DNA from: Prochilodus magdalenae
Lineage: Eukaryota; Chordata; Actinopteri; Characiformes; Prochilodontidae
NCBI GenBank assembly: GCA_024036415.1
Contig: JAMWET010004998.1
Location: forward strand, 562,001 to 626,000
DNA: 64,000 bases
Direction of reading: 5' to 3'
Shown: positions 35,601 to 48,225 of the stretch, piece by piece
How the letters are laid out: every line of letters begins with the position of its first letter
Numbering within the stretch: position 1 is the first letter of the stretch
Notes under the pieces: model-generated
The model's database searches: none
The model's input: the letters and a program-made list of their open reading frames with translations, nothing else
What the model was told of the DNA's origin: nothing
Translations under genes and position numbers: made by a program

Positions 35601-38224
35601 TGGGCGACCCTGTCTGCAGTGATAGCAGAGGAGGCTAAAGTTCTTAAATACATTTATATTATTTGCCTTCAAAGAGAGGATGACAGTATATGTATTTATT
35701 ATTGTCAGCCAGAAGTATTCGTTCATATGAAGCTTTTTATTCGGCTGCTTTATTATCGAATTTCCTCATTACACTGTAAATGGTGCAGCAACCTTAGGTA
35801 CCAGAACATAACTGCTGCATCTGTAACAGAAAATTTCCAGAGACATCAGTGTATTACGAGCAATGTTTATGGCGTATTATAAAAAAAATGATCATAAAAT
35901 GTTATTACAATGGTTATCATACTATTTAAGGGCTTTTTAACAGAGAAAATACTCATATTTATGGGCCTCTTTGGTTGCTTGTGCAGCCATCCTGCCGATA
36001 ATTTGCAGGGCATTCTGGGATTTCTTATAACACTCCGTTTGAAGTGTGCTATGTAGCCTAACACTTCACCCTACCCTTCCATCTCAACAACAACCAGGAC
36101 TACCCTACTTCTAGACGTGAAGGCACAAAACGAAGGGTTAGGGCAAAGTGTTAGGGGCATTGGATTGGGCCTGGAGGGCTGTTGTGCCTGAAAATGTCAA
36201 GGGATCAGCTGTTATGGAGATACTTAAACCAACTGGTGTTGCATGAACAATCATGCCAGGATCAGCTGTTTTTTTGGTTTTTTTTGTATTTCTGATTGAT
36301 TTAAACAGTACCTGCTTCTACTGGTGGTATCTGGCCAGTGGTTGGTGAGTATATCTGGTTTTGACCATTTTGCACAAAAAATATATTTTGCATTTACTTA
36401 AGCTACAGGGAACCTATTATATGTATTTTTAGTCATTATAATTTTAAATCTATTAAAATAAATCCAAAATAGATTTGCATGCTTTAATTTTTCCAAAACA
36501 CAGTATTCTTCTCATACTGTGCATCTGTATTGTTCTACCCACATCATTGTGATTATTTTTACAGTGGCATCAGTTCTGCCATATCAGTTTAAGCGAGAGT
36601 TTGGTCCTAAAATTCAAGTAGAACAAGTTGGTAGGTCTGAAGCACCTTCGCAAGCTAGACTTGAGCAAGATGTTTTTAGAGAAGTACATTTTTACTTTTT
36701 CAGTTCTTTATGCAGATCTTTGGTTTTCTGTGTGAGGTGCCAGTCTTGCAGGCAGTAATGATTGTAACTTTGCAAAACGTTTAAATGCACAGAAACAACA
36801 AAAAATACTAGTAAAAACATACTAAAGAAAAGGGGAAAGTCTTACAAGCATGGTAGAACCCCTCTAAAAATATTTTTTATTTGTATTGTGACCTGCTCCT
36901 GACTGGCAATTCTAAAGGCTTGTGAGGCATGTATGTGTAGTGAACTCTATAAGATATGTATACAGTAACTGTATAAGCTAGATATAGACTACCGGTATTG
37001 CTACTTGTTATCAGCTGATCCTCGGCGATGAGTGAAAAAGTGGTACTGGAGCATCCTTAGTTAGTTCAGATTTTTTTGTTATGTTTTTTTTTGCATAACT
37101 GTGTCGTTCCACTAACCGGCAGATTCTAGGTGACAGCAACACCTTTACTCAACTACAGGACCGTCTCTTATAGCTTAAAAAATGACAGTAACTGTTTTTT
37201 GCTTTATGTAAATGTAATTAAATATCACATCAGAACAATATCAAAATAATTACAATTCAAACTTCAGATAACTTCAGATCCATTCAGAATTTTAAATGAC
37301 TTTAGTTGCAGCTACAAATGTCATGTCAACTTGAATAAGATACACTTTTTCAAAGACTCCCATTTCAAAATCAAATTATGAATGTATATATCTTGAAAGA
37401 CTTTAACTAGAATTGCAAATGCAATCTTGCAGTGCTGTTTAATTTAGATTTGGCTATTATTACAGTATAGTAGAAAAAAGAAATTACTACCACTCATATC
37501 TTTTACCTTATTTGGAGACCCTTTCTTAGGGTGTGCGTAAATTTACATCCAACAGAATGGGAAATGTATTTACAGTGCACATAGTAATTGTTTCTGTGTT
37601 TTATAAATGGAAGTTCTACATATTTTGAAAAGAAGTAAAAAGGTTAGCTCTTTGCTTTCTTAGTATGTTTTATTGTCTTTTATTTTTTTACAGGTTTTTA
37701 CAGACGTTACAGGTTCTCTGAATAAATGCATTTACTTTTACACTCAAAGAATAAAGTCAAATATTAATTAGAGCCCCAAAACATCTTTGAATTCTTAATG
37801 GCACAATGGTGTCAGAGCTCATTTTAAGCTAGTCAGTTGATTGTCCTCAGTGACTAGTGGTTTCTTTTCTGTGGGTTGAACTGCAAAAAAGTGGAAGATC
37901 CAGTGTGGGACTGGCCAGGTTTGAGGGACTCAGTATTCAGCTGCAGTGTATAGAAAGACTTACGATAGAACCGACCTGGGAACAACTGCAGCCTTCCAGT
38001 TGCTTTGGATAAATGGCACACTTTTTATTCCCTGAAGCTGGAATAAAAAAATCATTTTGCCACCTGTGGTCTAATGTAGGTGCCAGAAGGGAGTAGGTGT
38101 GAGAACTTAAGGAAAGAAATAAGGTTGGGTTCTACAGCAATGTGTGTGACAGCACTGGAAAGGAAACTAGCGGCCTACAGACATTACCTACCTCAGAGAA
38201 GCACAACAAGTGGATAGACGTGGG
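35601..38224 (+). other. galnt10: galnt10 intron, third part
   Basis: AT-rich; no exon, RNA or repeat recognised. Confidence 0.45.
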
Positions 38225-38259
38225 ATGTGTGTGTGTGTGTGTGTGTGTTTGTGTGTGTC
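38225..38259. repeat. (GT)n microsatellite
   Basis: About 35 bp of GT repeat with one TTT interruption. Confidence 0.93.
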
Positions 38260-40045
38260 TGGAGGTTTAAGTCTGTATCTACCCTCTTAGTTTAGGGAGG
38301 TGGTGTTTCAGTACGAGTTTGCTGCTTGGCCGCTCGCCTCCTCTGATTCTTAACATCTTTGGGCAAAGGAATGTGCTCTGTTACACTTCATGCTCTTTGC
38401 CAGTTTGATGTTAACCATCATGTTCTCTGCCAATGGCTGCTGTGCTGGCACTCAGACACCCCAGACTGCACATGCTGTTCTAAAAGACCAGCATCGACCC
38501 CTTAGAAAAAATGGCTTGGTGTTACTAAAGTATGCTCTGCTTCCCTGTTAATTAAAAAGTTGAAGCAGTCACAGCGCATGATGTTGTTATTTGGCTAATG
38601 CAGCTGCTGCATAAACAATGAAAAGGTTTTTCTTTTAACTAGTTGTACACCTAGCATGTTTCTTAAAATAATCTGATATGGTACACTGCATGTAACACTT
38701 CTACTGTTTTTTACTGCACAGAAATAAAACAAATGAAATGTCAAGGGCTTCACACATGGATGTTCCTGCTCCTCCTGTAGGTTATTAAATAACTAGATTC
38801 TCTAGCCTCACTCTGCTGCCTTTCTGCTTTTCCAGTTATTTATGGCAATATATTCATTCATATGACCGTTCCTAATTACATTTCACTATTAAGATTAATG
38901 GGGGACTGCTGCTGGATGTCTCTGGCAAGCTTACCTTTGTTTGTCCTGACTGATGAATGGAAACTCAAATGTTTCCAGTAGATTCCCTGTGGTCAGTGAA
39001 GATAAAGGTTTATTAGCCTGTTAACTAGAGTAACTGTTCATTTCACATGCATAGCACACATGCACAACCAGAAATCCAGCTGAGACCTCTTTTCTTTTAA
39101 AGGCCTTAATCTGACCATCCTTTTTTCTTGGATATTTCTTCCCCCGTTCCTATTTCCCATAACCCCCCACTCTCCGATTATTTCTTTTTATTAAACAGCA
39201 ATTATTTTTTACCTTACTACTTTAAAGGACCATTTTATTCCCTACTCATGACTAATGTGGTGTTATTACCTATTAGCAGGATTTCAATTGAACTGACCTC
39301 CAAGTTCACCTCTAAGGGGACATATTAATTGTACATGGGTCAAAAACTCTGACCTCATACTGTAATGAAAGAGTCCCATCTTTCAGTCTTATAGACACCA
39401 TTTCCGTGCTAATGGTCAAACGGACTGGTAATTGCTTGGTGAAAGTTTTTAATGTTTTTCAATCCTCTCACAGCTATAGTAGGACTCTGTAGAGCTCATA
39501 GCTATAATGGACAGTTGTGAGGTCATGCAGAAAAAAGTAACATGTTCCAGTAACATTGTTACTTTTTCGTTTAAACAGAGAAGTTTAATACATTACAGTA
39601 ACAGACGTAAATAGAATTTACTATTTGTTTCACTAATGAGTTTTTAAGCAAGCAACATAAATTCTGCACAATACGTTTTACATTCTTTTCATGTTTCATG
39701 TCAACAGCAAATATGACCATGATTAAGAATTTCTGTTGCTGGCAAAAGTTATCTAAAATAAAACAAGATTATTTTCACTGTCTGGAAAATCACACTTGAT
39801 GTGCAAGGTACTGCCAATTACACATGTTGAAGTTAATGTACTGTCACATAAATACATATTTCAGATAAATTGCAGGAATAGATTGCACTCTGTATGTACC
39901 AGTCTTAAGATACTGTGCTGGACATTGTTATCCTCAAATATGGAACAGCTAAAGATACTCATGTCTCATCTAAACAGACTAAACTCGACTTCCACAGGCG
40001 AAATGTAGTATACTAGTATAATAATAAAAATATAGACTGAGGATG
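38260..40045 (+). other. galnt10: galnt10 intron, fourth part
   Basis: No exon recognised. 38280-38560 and 38740-39100 are less AT-rich and might be conserved, but nothing specific is visible. Confidence 0.4.
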
Positions 40046-40300
40046 TTATTAGGAACACATGTACACCTACGCATTCACATTTTTATTTAATCAGCCACAC
40101 CCGGCAGCAGAATGGGACTTTAATGCCACAACCTAGTATGCCACCGCCACGAGTAATAATGCAGACCATGTTTGGCTCTTTATGGACACAGTACCTCCAG
40201 CGTAAGAATGCATCATGTCACAAAGCAAAAGTTGCTTCATTGTCATGTCAATATACATGACAATGAGTTCAGTGTTCATCAGTTCAAATAGGTTCCAGTT
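40046..40300 (+). mobile_element. Tc1-like transposon relic D, large internal deletion
   Basis: Opens with TTATTAGGAACACATGTACA, the family's terminal sequence. Within about 60 bp it jumps to the late transposase region: CTTTATGGACACAGTAC, then CATCATGTCACAAAGCAAAA (reading ASCHKAKV where the family has APCHKAKV beside the second catalytic Asp), then ATGACAATGAGTTCAGTGTT. Roughly two thirds of the transposase is missing. The right terminus is not visible. Confidence 0.75.
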
Positions 40301-41316
40301 AAAAAAATTAGTTAATGTAGTCAAAATCATCACTGAAACTCAGACAGAAAAAGCCACGTCTGGTACAGCCCCACATAGCTGACTGTTTGCCGACACAGGC
40401 AGCAATAGCGACAAGCTTTTTCCCTTGTGTTTTTGGTGACTATTTCTTCTAAGCAAAGATGATTACTTCTTCTATTTAAGGCAGATTTGTAGAGGTTTTC
40501 AAGAGTAATGTGACACTGCAATACTTTTCCCACTAAGTAATAGAGGATTGCTTTCACAGTTTAAGATAGGTAAAGACGATTTTTTAATTAATTACTTTTG
40601 GTTAACCACCTTAATTCTGGTAATGGGCATTAAAACTGGTATTTTGACAACATGGTTAATATAAGATAGTTCTTATTTTGTGTTCCTTTCACATTTACCA
40701 CATTAATTGATAATTTGCAGAAGTGCACATAAATGTTTTACATATATTTATTGGGTTGTTGTTGAAAAAAAAAAACCAGCTTTATCAGTGTCCCTGGAAA
40801 GATTAGATCACAGTAGTGATACACTTCTGTGTTCTCCTCACTTCTGGTTCTCCTCACATTGGCACAGCACAGTTGTTTGGTTCCACCTTATCCACCAAGC
40901 ATGACAGCCACTTTGCGACTTATTTGTTTACATGGTCTTATTGTTTCTTTTCTTATCTGCAGTTTTATTTGTGTTTCTGTTCTTGAAGATGTTCCTCTAA
41001 TTCCCAGGTTGATTCCATGACTGACACCAACTTGCACAGATGAACTATAGCTATCCGACGCATTGAACACATCACTCTAGGCTGCCATCATATTTTTTTC
41101 TCATGTGACAGAAATGTCTGAGCTGATGCGTAATAGAAGAAACAACAACATGCAACTATTTTTGATTGTTTGGGGCGGGGGTTTGGACCCCTGATGAGCA
41201 ATTCCTTTGAGTGCTTTGCGTCACAGGCTGTGAGGAATTGGATCACATGACATAGAAGTAGGCATCCTTATTAATATTGCACAAAATGTTGTAATTTAGA
41301 CTTCTAGTGTACGGAA
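40301..41316 (+). other. galnt10: galnt10 intron, fifth part
   Basis: No exon or repeat recognised. Confidence 0.4.
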
Positions 41317-41506
41317 AGGTGGAAGCAGGCTGCAGGCTGGCATAAGGCAAGGTGGAGGTTCTTGCTGGTGAAGGATTGCATAATTATGGGAAGAGGCTCC
41401 TTCAGGTGCTAATATACCTGAGGACACGAGGAGGCTCTTGGTGGTGAAGGCAGGCTTTAAGACCGGATGAGGCTTTTGCTGGTACAATCTAGCATAAGGG
41501 TCAATA
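41317..41506. repeat. 38-bp minisatellite, diverged, about 5 copies
   Basis: GAGG(T/C)T starts recur at 41355, 41393, 41431 and 41469, exactly 38 bp apart, with GCTCTTGCTGGTGAAGG-like cores. The preceding 41317-41354 is a weaker copy. Sequence identity between units is modest, but the period is exact. Confidence 0.75.
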
Positions 41507-43940
41507 ATACTGGATGGTCAAGGTCAAGCCTGGGTGTCTTCAGGGGTGTTTAAAGGCATTTGTTGGGAGGCTTTTTTTGACCTCACGTGTACTCTTGCAT
41601 AAGTAGCTGTAAATTTTGCGATAGAACAAATAATGTATACTTTCATATCTAGGTAATGCATAATCAAACACAAGTGAGCTTTAAATCCCTGCCTTTTGAT
41701 CTTTGGGATTGTTTTACATGTACTTTGACAAAGACATAATGCAGGGCACTCTGACATGGCTTGTCTTACAGTTTTTCACCTTTAAAATAAAATATTGTTT
41801 ACTATTACTATTATTACCATTATCTATACCATTACCATTATCTCTATTGTTTTTTTTCTTGTGATTATCTAAAATAAAGAAATGCACGGATACTTTTAGT
41901 GTAATCAGCAAGTTGACTTGCAAAATACTACGCAAAATCGACAAAATCATCATATAGATAAGGCCATCCAGGTAATAGTTTATTTCCATCTGATTAAAAG
42001 CACAAATGTTTCTGCCTTCTGTCACTTTTTCATTCGAAAAGGCCAGCTAACTAACTAGGTAATCATAAAATCTTGCGGAGTAGGGAGTTCCAGGAACCAC
42101 AGTGCTATATGATGTACTATGAACTTAGCAAATGCTATGGATGTCTCATTGTTGTCATGGCTTGTCAAGGTGTGGAGCTTACATGGTAAATGTGTGCTAC
42201 AGCTAACTTGGTTCATTTTGAGACAGTTTTGTTTGTTTACTTGACCACAAATTTACTTAAAATGGCCATCCCAAGACATCCCAATAAATTGGTAAACTTG
42301 CCATATTTTTTTTTGCTACACTAACTGTATATTTTTATGTATCTTACCTGACATTAAAATGTTAATCACCATTATGCACATATGATGTTAAACTGTCTTT
42401 AGATTGCTCCATTCAGCTAGATATGTTAAGGTTTCTGCAGGCAATATGATTTAGGTGAAGGTGTCATTCAGACAGAAATCCCATTTTCATCTCCATCAAG
42501 TTGGCAAAGCTTTCTTTATCAAAGTGTGCATTTTAAACATGCATGCTGGCGGCCTACGTTTGTGGGGTGCAGATCTATCATGCACAACCACTGGCTGGGC
42601 AGTGCTTGTTTTGAAGGAAATTAATACAATGCAGAGGTGCTTTTACATCTGTGGTAAGCACATGTTCAATATTTAGTGTGATGATGTGTTGATAGCTAAT
42701 TTTGGAATTATTACTTTGTAGAAAGCACATTACTATGTAATGCGACCAGTTATGAGAGGCTAATGTTATTAGTTCTTATAGTGGCGATCACAAATTGAGT
42801 ATTCTTGTTTATATTAACAGAAGAATAAATGCATGTTTTATGTGTAAATGTAGGTGTGTGTAAGCGTGTGTGCAAAGTAGAGGAGTGTATCAGTTCATTG
42901 CAGCGAATAAGCTAAATGGCACATTAGCTAGCTAGCCTGTTAGCCTATTTCAGTGGTTTAGAGTAACTAAAGGGCTAGCAAGATTTTAACTTGATAATTA
43001 TAACGACTCACACTATATCTCAAGCAGGTGAAAAATCCAACAATCTAACATTAGAACCGTATATTCATTTGGTTTGTATTTGGGATCTTGTTTTTTGTAG
43101 TGTTCATGTGAGAAAACATCTTTTTAAAGTTGATATTTGTTTGTTAATCCCGTGTGTTAGTCGTTCAGACTCATGATTATATGAAAACCACATTAAGTTA
43201 TGAATGTACTGATCTGGAAATATGTTCATATGTTTTCACTGTCCTGGTTAGGTAACTCTCTGAATTGGTACAAAATTCTGTTGTATCAGTGCAGCGCTGC
43301 CTGCGGTATCCACCTGGAAATAGGTTTCTTGCTGCTGTGAAGTAATATGAGTTTATTATATAGCAGAGTTGAACCAGAGGGTCTCTACAAAGGCAAAATA
43401 TTTTTTTGACAGTTGATGTTTTTGAATTTTTAGCAGGGCTGGTATGTTTTATCAGTACAGAGCAAAACATTATAAATGTTAGTAATAATACTGATAAAAC
43501 ACAGTGTTAGGGTGTAATTAATCTTTAACAGTTTAAGCATATCAGTAATAAGGTGATAAGAAATGAATAAGAACACTTGAAATGACTGACTACAGTGAGA
43601 TCACAAATCCTTATTTTGTATTCTCACACTTTGACCATAAAAATACTGCTTTTGAAAAGTTGTTTTGTAGTTACTTCTTATGTTGTTTATTTACTGTTTG
43701 TAAAGCTTAAACAAACATTTACCACTAACCAAACTTGACAAAAGCTATTGTCTTTAGCTTGTGGGTGCTTGTTGTCTTTTGCATACTTGTATCATTGTTC
43801 CAGTTGCTGTTTGCTTGTCTTGTTAGTCGCTGTGGCTAAGAGCATCCCCTAGGTTCATAATTATATGTGAAACCCAAAGGAACAGCACAACACTCTGACA
43901 ATGACAATACCCACAGATATTTTTTTGCCAACTCCTTTGT
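41507..43940 (+). other. galnt10: galnt10 intron, sixth part
   Basis: AT-rich; no exon or repeat family recognised. A TAGCTAGCTAGC stretch occurs at 42925. Confidence 0.4.
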
Positions 43941-44650
43941 CAGGATAGAGATTCCAATCTGCTACAGCTGTCACTGCAGTGACATCACTAACCCCCTGTG
44001 TGTTGCTCCATATGATTGACAGCTCCCTGGCTCTGATTTGTTCAGACCCCTGTCTGATGAAAGCTGTCCACAGAAGTTAAGATAGAAAATAGAAAATATA
44101 ACTCACTTTTTTGCTCTGTCAAATTATATGCTAAGTTTCTATTCAGTGTACAAGTAATGTAATATTTGACCCTACCACCACTTCTGCCTTAGAATTTTGC
44201 CAAATAAACTTGATTGTAAATGTGCAATGGTTCAAATGCATGACCATTCTCACGGCATATTTAGGTCATTTGTGTTGATGTTCATTCGCTGAGAAGCAGC
44301 AAAACAAAGAGAACCCTTCACCATTTTCCGTCCATGTGTCTGTTAGTGTTACAAATAATCATTTATTTGCATGTTTGCGCAGCTCTCTTAAGGATGAGTC
44401 TCCCCATCGGCTACATTAATTTAGACTCTGCACCAATGTTTATCTTCTATCATAGGGATTAGAAATGTAATTACTGTTCAGTGCTGACATTTTTGTCATT
44501 TCTGCCTGCAAGTCGCTGACAACATAATGAACAAGCAGAAGGCTTGCTTGGGGCCTTTCAGTGTCTCTCATGGCTCTGTGTAAACAATGTATGTGTCTGT
44601 ATAAGATCATCTCCAGTGACTGGCAAGTCCATGCATGCTCTTGTTTACAA
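43941..44650. promoter_or_regulatory. Candidate intronic regulatory block
   Basis: Contains an exact TGATTGACAG (44013-44022, the PBX-MEIS composite site consensus), an exact octamer ATTTGCAT (44365-44372, POU site), and GTAAACA (44580-44586, forkhead site). The stretch is free of recognisable repeats. The motifs are visible; regulatory function is inference. Confidence 0.3.
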
Positions 44651-45221
44651 AAAACAATGTAACTCAGTGAGACTGATTTTATGAGGTTTGCCTACCGCAG
44701 CATTAACATTTCCAAACAACACAGTTTGAACAGTGTTGAACCTGAAGTCGGGATGCCTGTTTGAGTCCAGTTTCATGTCTTTATTTAGGCTAAATCATGG
44801 GCTCATGCCATACTGATACAACAACTCTCTAATAGTTCCACAGCAGTTCATTATTGTGAGCCCACGGGAGCACAACTTACCCTAATCTCTGCATGGGAAG
44901 GATGACTTAGTTCTTCTCTCCTGTCAGTCTAATTCTGATGGTGTCTCATGGGCCTCTGTAAGCTTTCATTTGGCAGTTACCACTTGCCTTCAGTGTTGCA
45001 TTAGCAGCAACATTAATTTCAGTTGCATGCCTAGAAGCAGCATGTGGTTGCATTTACATTTAATTATACAGTTTTAGTTAAAGAGATGAGGCAGTCTTGT
45101 GCCTGTTCTTATTTTCAGTAGAAAATCTTGAGGTTTTGGTTATTTTATAACTTATGGCCATAATCTGAAGTTTTATTGGTTGTTTGTAGCACATGCTAGT
45201 AAATAATACACATAAGTTACA
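44651..45221 (+). other. galnt10: galnt10 intron, seventh part
   Basis: No exon or repeat recognised. Confidence 0.4.
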
Positions 45222-45616
45222 TGGAACACGACAAAGAGACAGAATGCAAGTGCAAATGTTTTAATGGCACACTAACAAGAAAAAAACAAAAACCAAAGAC
45301 ACTATGAAAACTAAGAAACAAAACACTACAGAGGAACAGGGTCACATAAACAACTAACAGAGACAAAACACCAAGCAAGAACAAAGGGAACCACAGGGAG
45401 TATAAAACAGCAAGGATTAATAAGAAACACCTGGGAAGGGGCAGAGCTACAAACTAGGGACAGGTGAGGGGCCTGACAAGGGGGCGGAGACAGGAGGAGA
45501 AATAACCAAAACGAACATGGCACAGGACAACAAAAGGCACATGGAAATGACAAGACAGAAATGGAAAACCAGAAAAAACGTAGACAAACAGGGGCTAGAC
45601 TAGACAGGACCTGACA
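45222..45616 (-). mobile_element. Probable solo LTR
   Basis: On the minus strand the 395-bp block begins TGTCAGGTCC and ends GTTCCA, the TG...CA termini of LTRs. It contains a TATA-like TTTTATACTCCC and, near its end, an ATTAAA polyadenylation signal about 45 nt from the terminus. ACAT occurs on both flanks (45219-45222 and 45617-45620), overlapping the left edge by one base. No gag/pol or second LTR is nearby, so it is best read as a solo LTR. The family is not identified. Confidence 0.6.
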
Positions 45617-46749
45617 ACATACATGTCACCTTTAAATTTGTTTGTGATCTTCCTGAACACACACAGACACACACATTCACAATCTTCCTCTAACTTGACC
45701 CTAGACCAGGTCATAAAAAGAGATACTCTAAAGATACTCTAAGAGATTACTCTAAAATTCTGCTTTGTTTCTATATATATTAAACACGTCTAAACGACAG
45801 TAAGTTCTGACCCGCCCCCCCTCCCCCCTGGTACCCTTTATATAGTCTATGAGTTTTGTTGGCTTTCTATGTGGTTGGGTTGTCAAGCTTATTGTTCAGA
45901 CAGGGTCTGATGAAGACAGATAGCTGATGCTATATTTTTTTGCTTTAGCAGGGTAGCTTATTAAATCAGCAAGCTAGCTAGCTAAAATTTGTGCCCACTG
46001 CAAGCTAGCTATAATTAGAACCCAATGGTGCCAGTGTTTGTTTTTAGTCATTTAAGAAGTGCAAATCACATTAACATTGTCCTCAACATTTAAAATCAAA
46101 CATTACACATGTAAGCAGAAGCACTATGTTCATATTTAATTGGATTACTTGTTACCTGTTCTACGGTAGGACGTATGTCAGTTGGTCACACTGAATTTAA
46201 TTATTGTGTCATACAGAAAGTAGATTCAGGTTGCGTGCATTGTCTTGATATAGTGCCATGGAATGGAATAGGATTAAACAGGCATCTGAATAGAAAGTAG
46301 AAAAGGTAGGTCAGAAATACCTGTGAGATGCAGCACCACTGGCACAGTGGAGAGACATCCTGTGTTTCTTCATGGGGAAGAGAGCATTAAGTAAATCAGC
46401 ACCCCCTCTTTATAAATAATGTAGTGGAACACCATATAGTGTGAAAGTCACAGATTCAGGTCATTATAGAAGAGTGTAAGAGCTGCCTCAGTGATGTCCA
46501 GACCACCACTACTACCCTGTTCCTGTGTAACGTTTTTTGGTTTGCTTTATGTTCCAAAGTCATTTGAAGAAACATCCAACACCCACCTCCCTCCCCACTG
46601 AACAAGAGAGATCTTTCCTGAAAGTGTATGACCCAGATTCAATCTTTCTCATTTCCATTTCTCAGATGTTACTTTTTTTCTTCCAGTGTACGGAGCCTCC
46701 CTGTTCACTCGTGTGTAGCCAGTTGTTATTTCTAATGTTTGGAGGCAAC
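45617..46749 (+). other. galnt10: galnt10 intron, eighth part
   Basis: No exon recognised. A C-rich tract lies at 45813-45830, and an AGCTAGCTAGCT patch at 45975. Confidence 0.4.
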
Positions 46750-47070
46750 GGGGATGTCCCCTGAGCATAGAGTCATTTACTTTAAAAATGCATCCTCTAA
46801 ACAGAGAGAAACTCAAAGGCGCGGGTAATAAATACAGCGTGCCTCCCTCGCCACGCGCTAATATTTAATCAGCTATCAACAGGCTGCTGAGTGCACTCCA
46901 CTCAAGCAAGTGCCCTCGGAAATGTATTTGTTTCTTAAATTGGACGAGTCCGTGTCTGCAGTTTAACATCGTAACTAATTGGCCCTGGTGGTTTGTTGCA
47001 TGCGCTTCAACGCTTTAAACGGATGCCTGAATTAAAGAGACTCCCATCTTGTCACTGCACTCCTATTAAA
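46750..47070. promoter_or_regulatory. Candidate intronic conserved element
   Basis: An island of balanced composition with several CpGs (GGCGCGGG, CACGCGC) in AT-rich intron. It carries CACTCAAGCAAGTG (NKX2-like half sites), TAACTAATTGG (homeodomain-like) and AATATTTAATCAGC. The composition resembles developmental conserved non-coding elements. This cannot be confirmed without alignment. Confidence 0.3.
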
Positions 47071-47989
47071 ATGCATTGCACACCCAGTGCTACGTGTAAT
47101 GTGATGATTAGAATGAAAAATTCTTGCGTATTAGTTCCTATTTGTCTTGCAGAGTATTTTAAGTTTGATATATTGTTGCCCTTTATACACCCACACACTC
47201 TTCATTTACTTTCTTATTGTCCACCAGGCCTTTCATGTATTACACTGTGCTATGTAGGGTAAAACGGGTGTCCATGTCTTGGGGCATTCACCTCTCCACC
47301 CTTTTCTCTTCTCACCTGCTCTCTTTCACTTCTGTTCTGGAAGACAGCCAACCCATAATTAAAGGCACACATTAAAACACTTCAGCAGTTCTAAGTGGTT
47401 GCGTGAGTGATCACCCGTAGCCTCAGGCCCTGTGGGTTTTTTCACCTCTGTGTGAGGGAATATATTTAGAATTGTGCTGAGTCAAAACCATTGGGAGGAA
47501 GTGATGACATTACAGTAAGACTCAGAAATGAGCCCTCCAGCAGCTAGTGGCAAACTGAGCTGCTGCTCTTTTGATTAAGGGTCTCATATATTTTAGTTTT
47601 TAATTTTGTCTAAGTTGCTTTTTGTGGCCGATTAAACATGTCATTTTTAGTCAATAATATATGCTTAAATCAGAGTTAACTGGTACACAAAAAACAGGTA
47701 GCCATGCAGTTGGGATACAGTGACTTCTCTAGCAGAATTGTTGGGACGTGCCATAGAGTTCCACAATAAAAGAGTCAATATAACAGTCTTTATAACAGTC
47801 ATTAAGGATTATGTATGCATCGACCAAAACAAGAAAGTTGTATTCCTCCATACTTTGTATGTTTTCAGTTATTAAGTAGGATGCTGTCTGAGGGACAAGG
47901 TAGTTGGTTATATCTTCTGCCTCGACAGAAGTCAAATCTTTTAATCAGATAAAAACTGCACTTTTCTGTAACCTAAAGATAACATTGAA
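47071..47989 (+). other. galnt10: galnt10 intron, ninth part
   Basis: No exon or repeat recognised. Confidence 0.4.
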
Positions 47990-48225
47990 TAGGGCTGGTC
48001 AATAAGAATATTTTTAGGCTGAATGGCAATACACAATATTTATCTCCATATTTTCTATGAATTGGACTAAAAGTTCAGTTGTAAGTCAGAGCTTTAGAGA
48101 AGAAATAGGTCATGTATTTAAATGCAACATCAAATATATGGATATAAATTATATTGTCTCAGCCCATATCTTGTCTGAAATATTTATTGAACTATCTTAA
48201 AATCTTAATGTATCACTCAGCCCTA
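47990..48225. mobile_element. hAT-type MITE
   Basis: 236-bp AT-rich segment bounded by TAGGGCTGG and the complementary CTCAGCCCTA, so it has short terminal inverted repeats (TAGGGCTG). The flanking octamers ACATTGAA and ACGTCAAA match at five of eight positions, compatible with a degraded 8-bp target duplication of a hAT element. It is non-coding. Confidence 0.55.
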
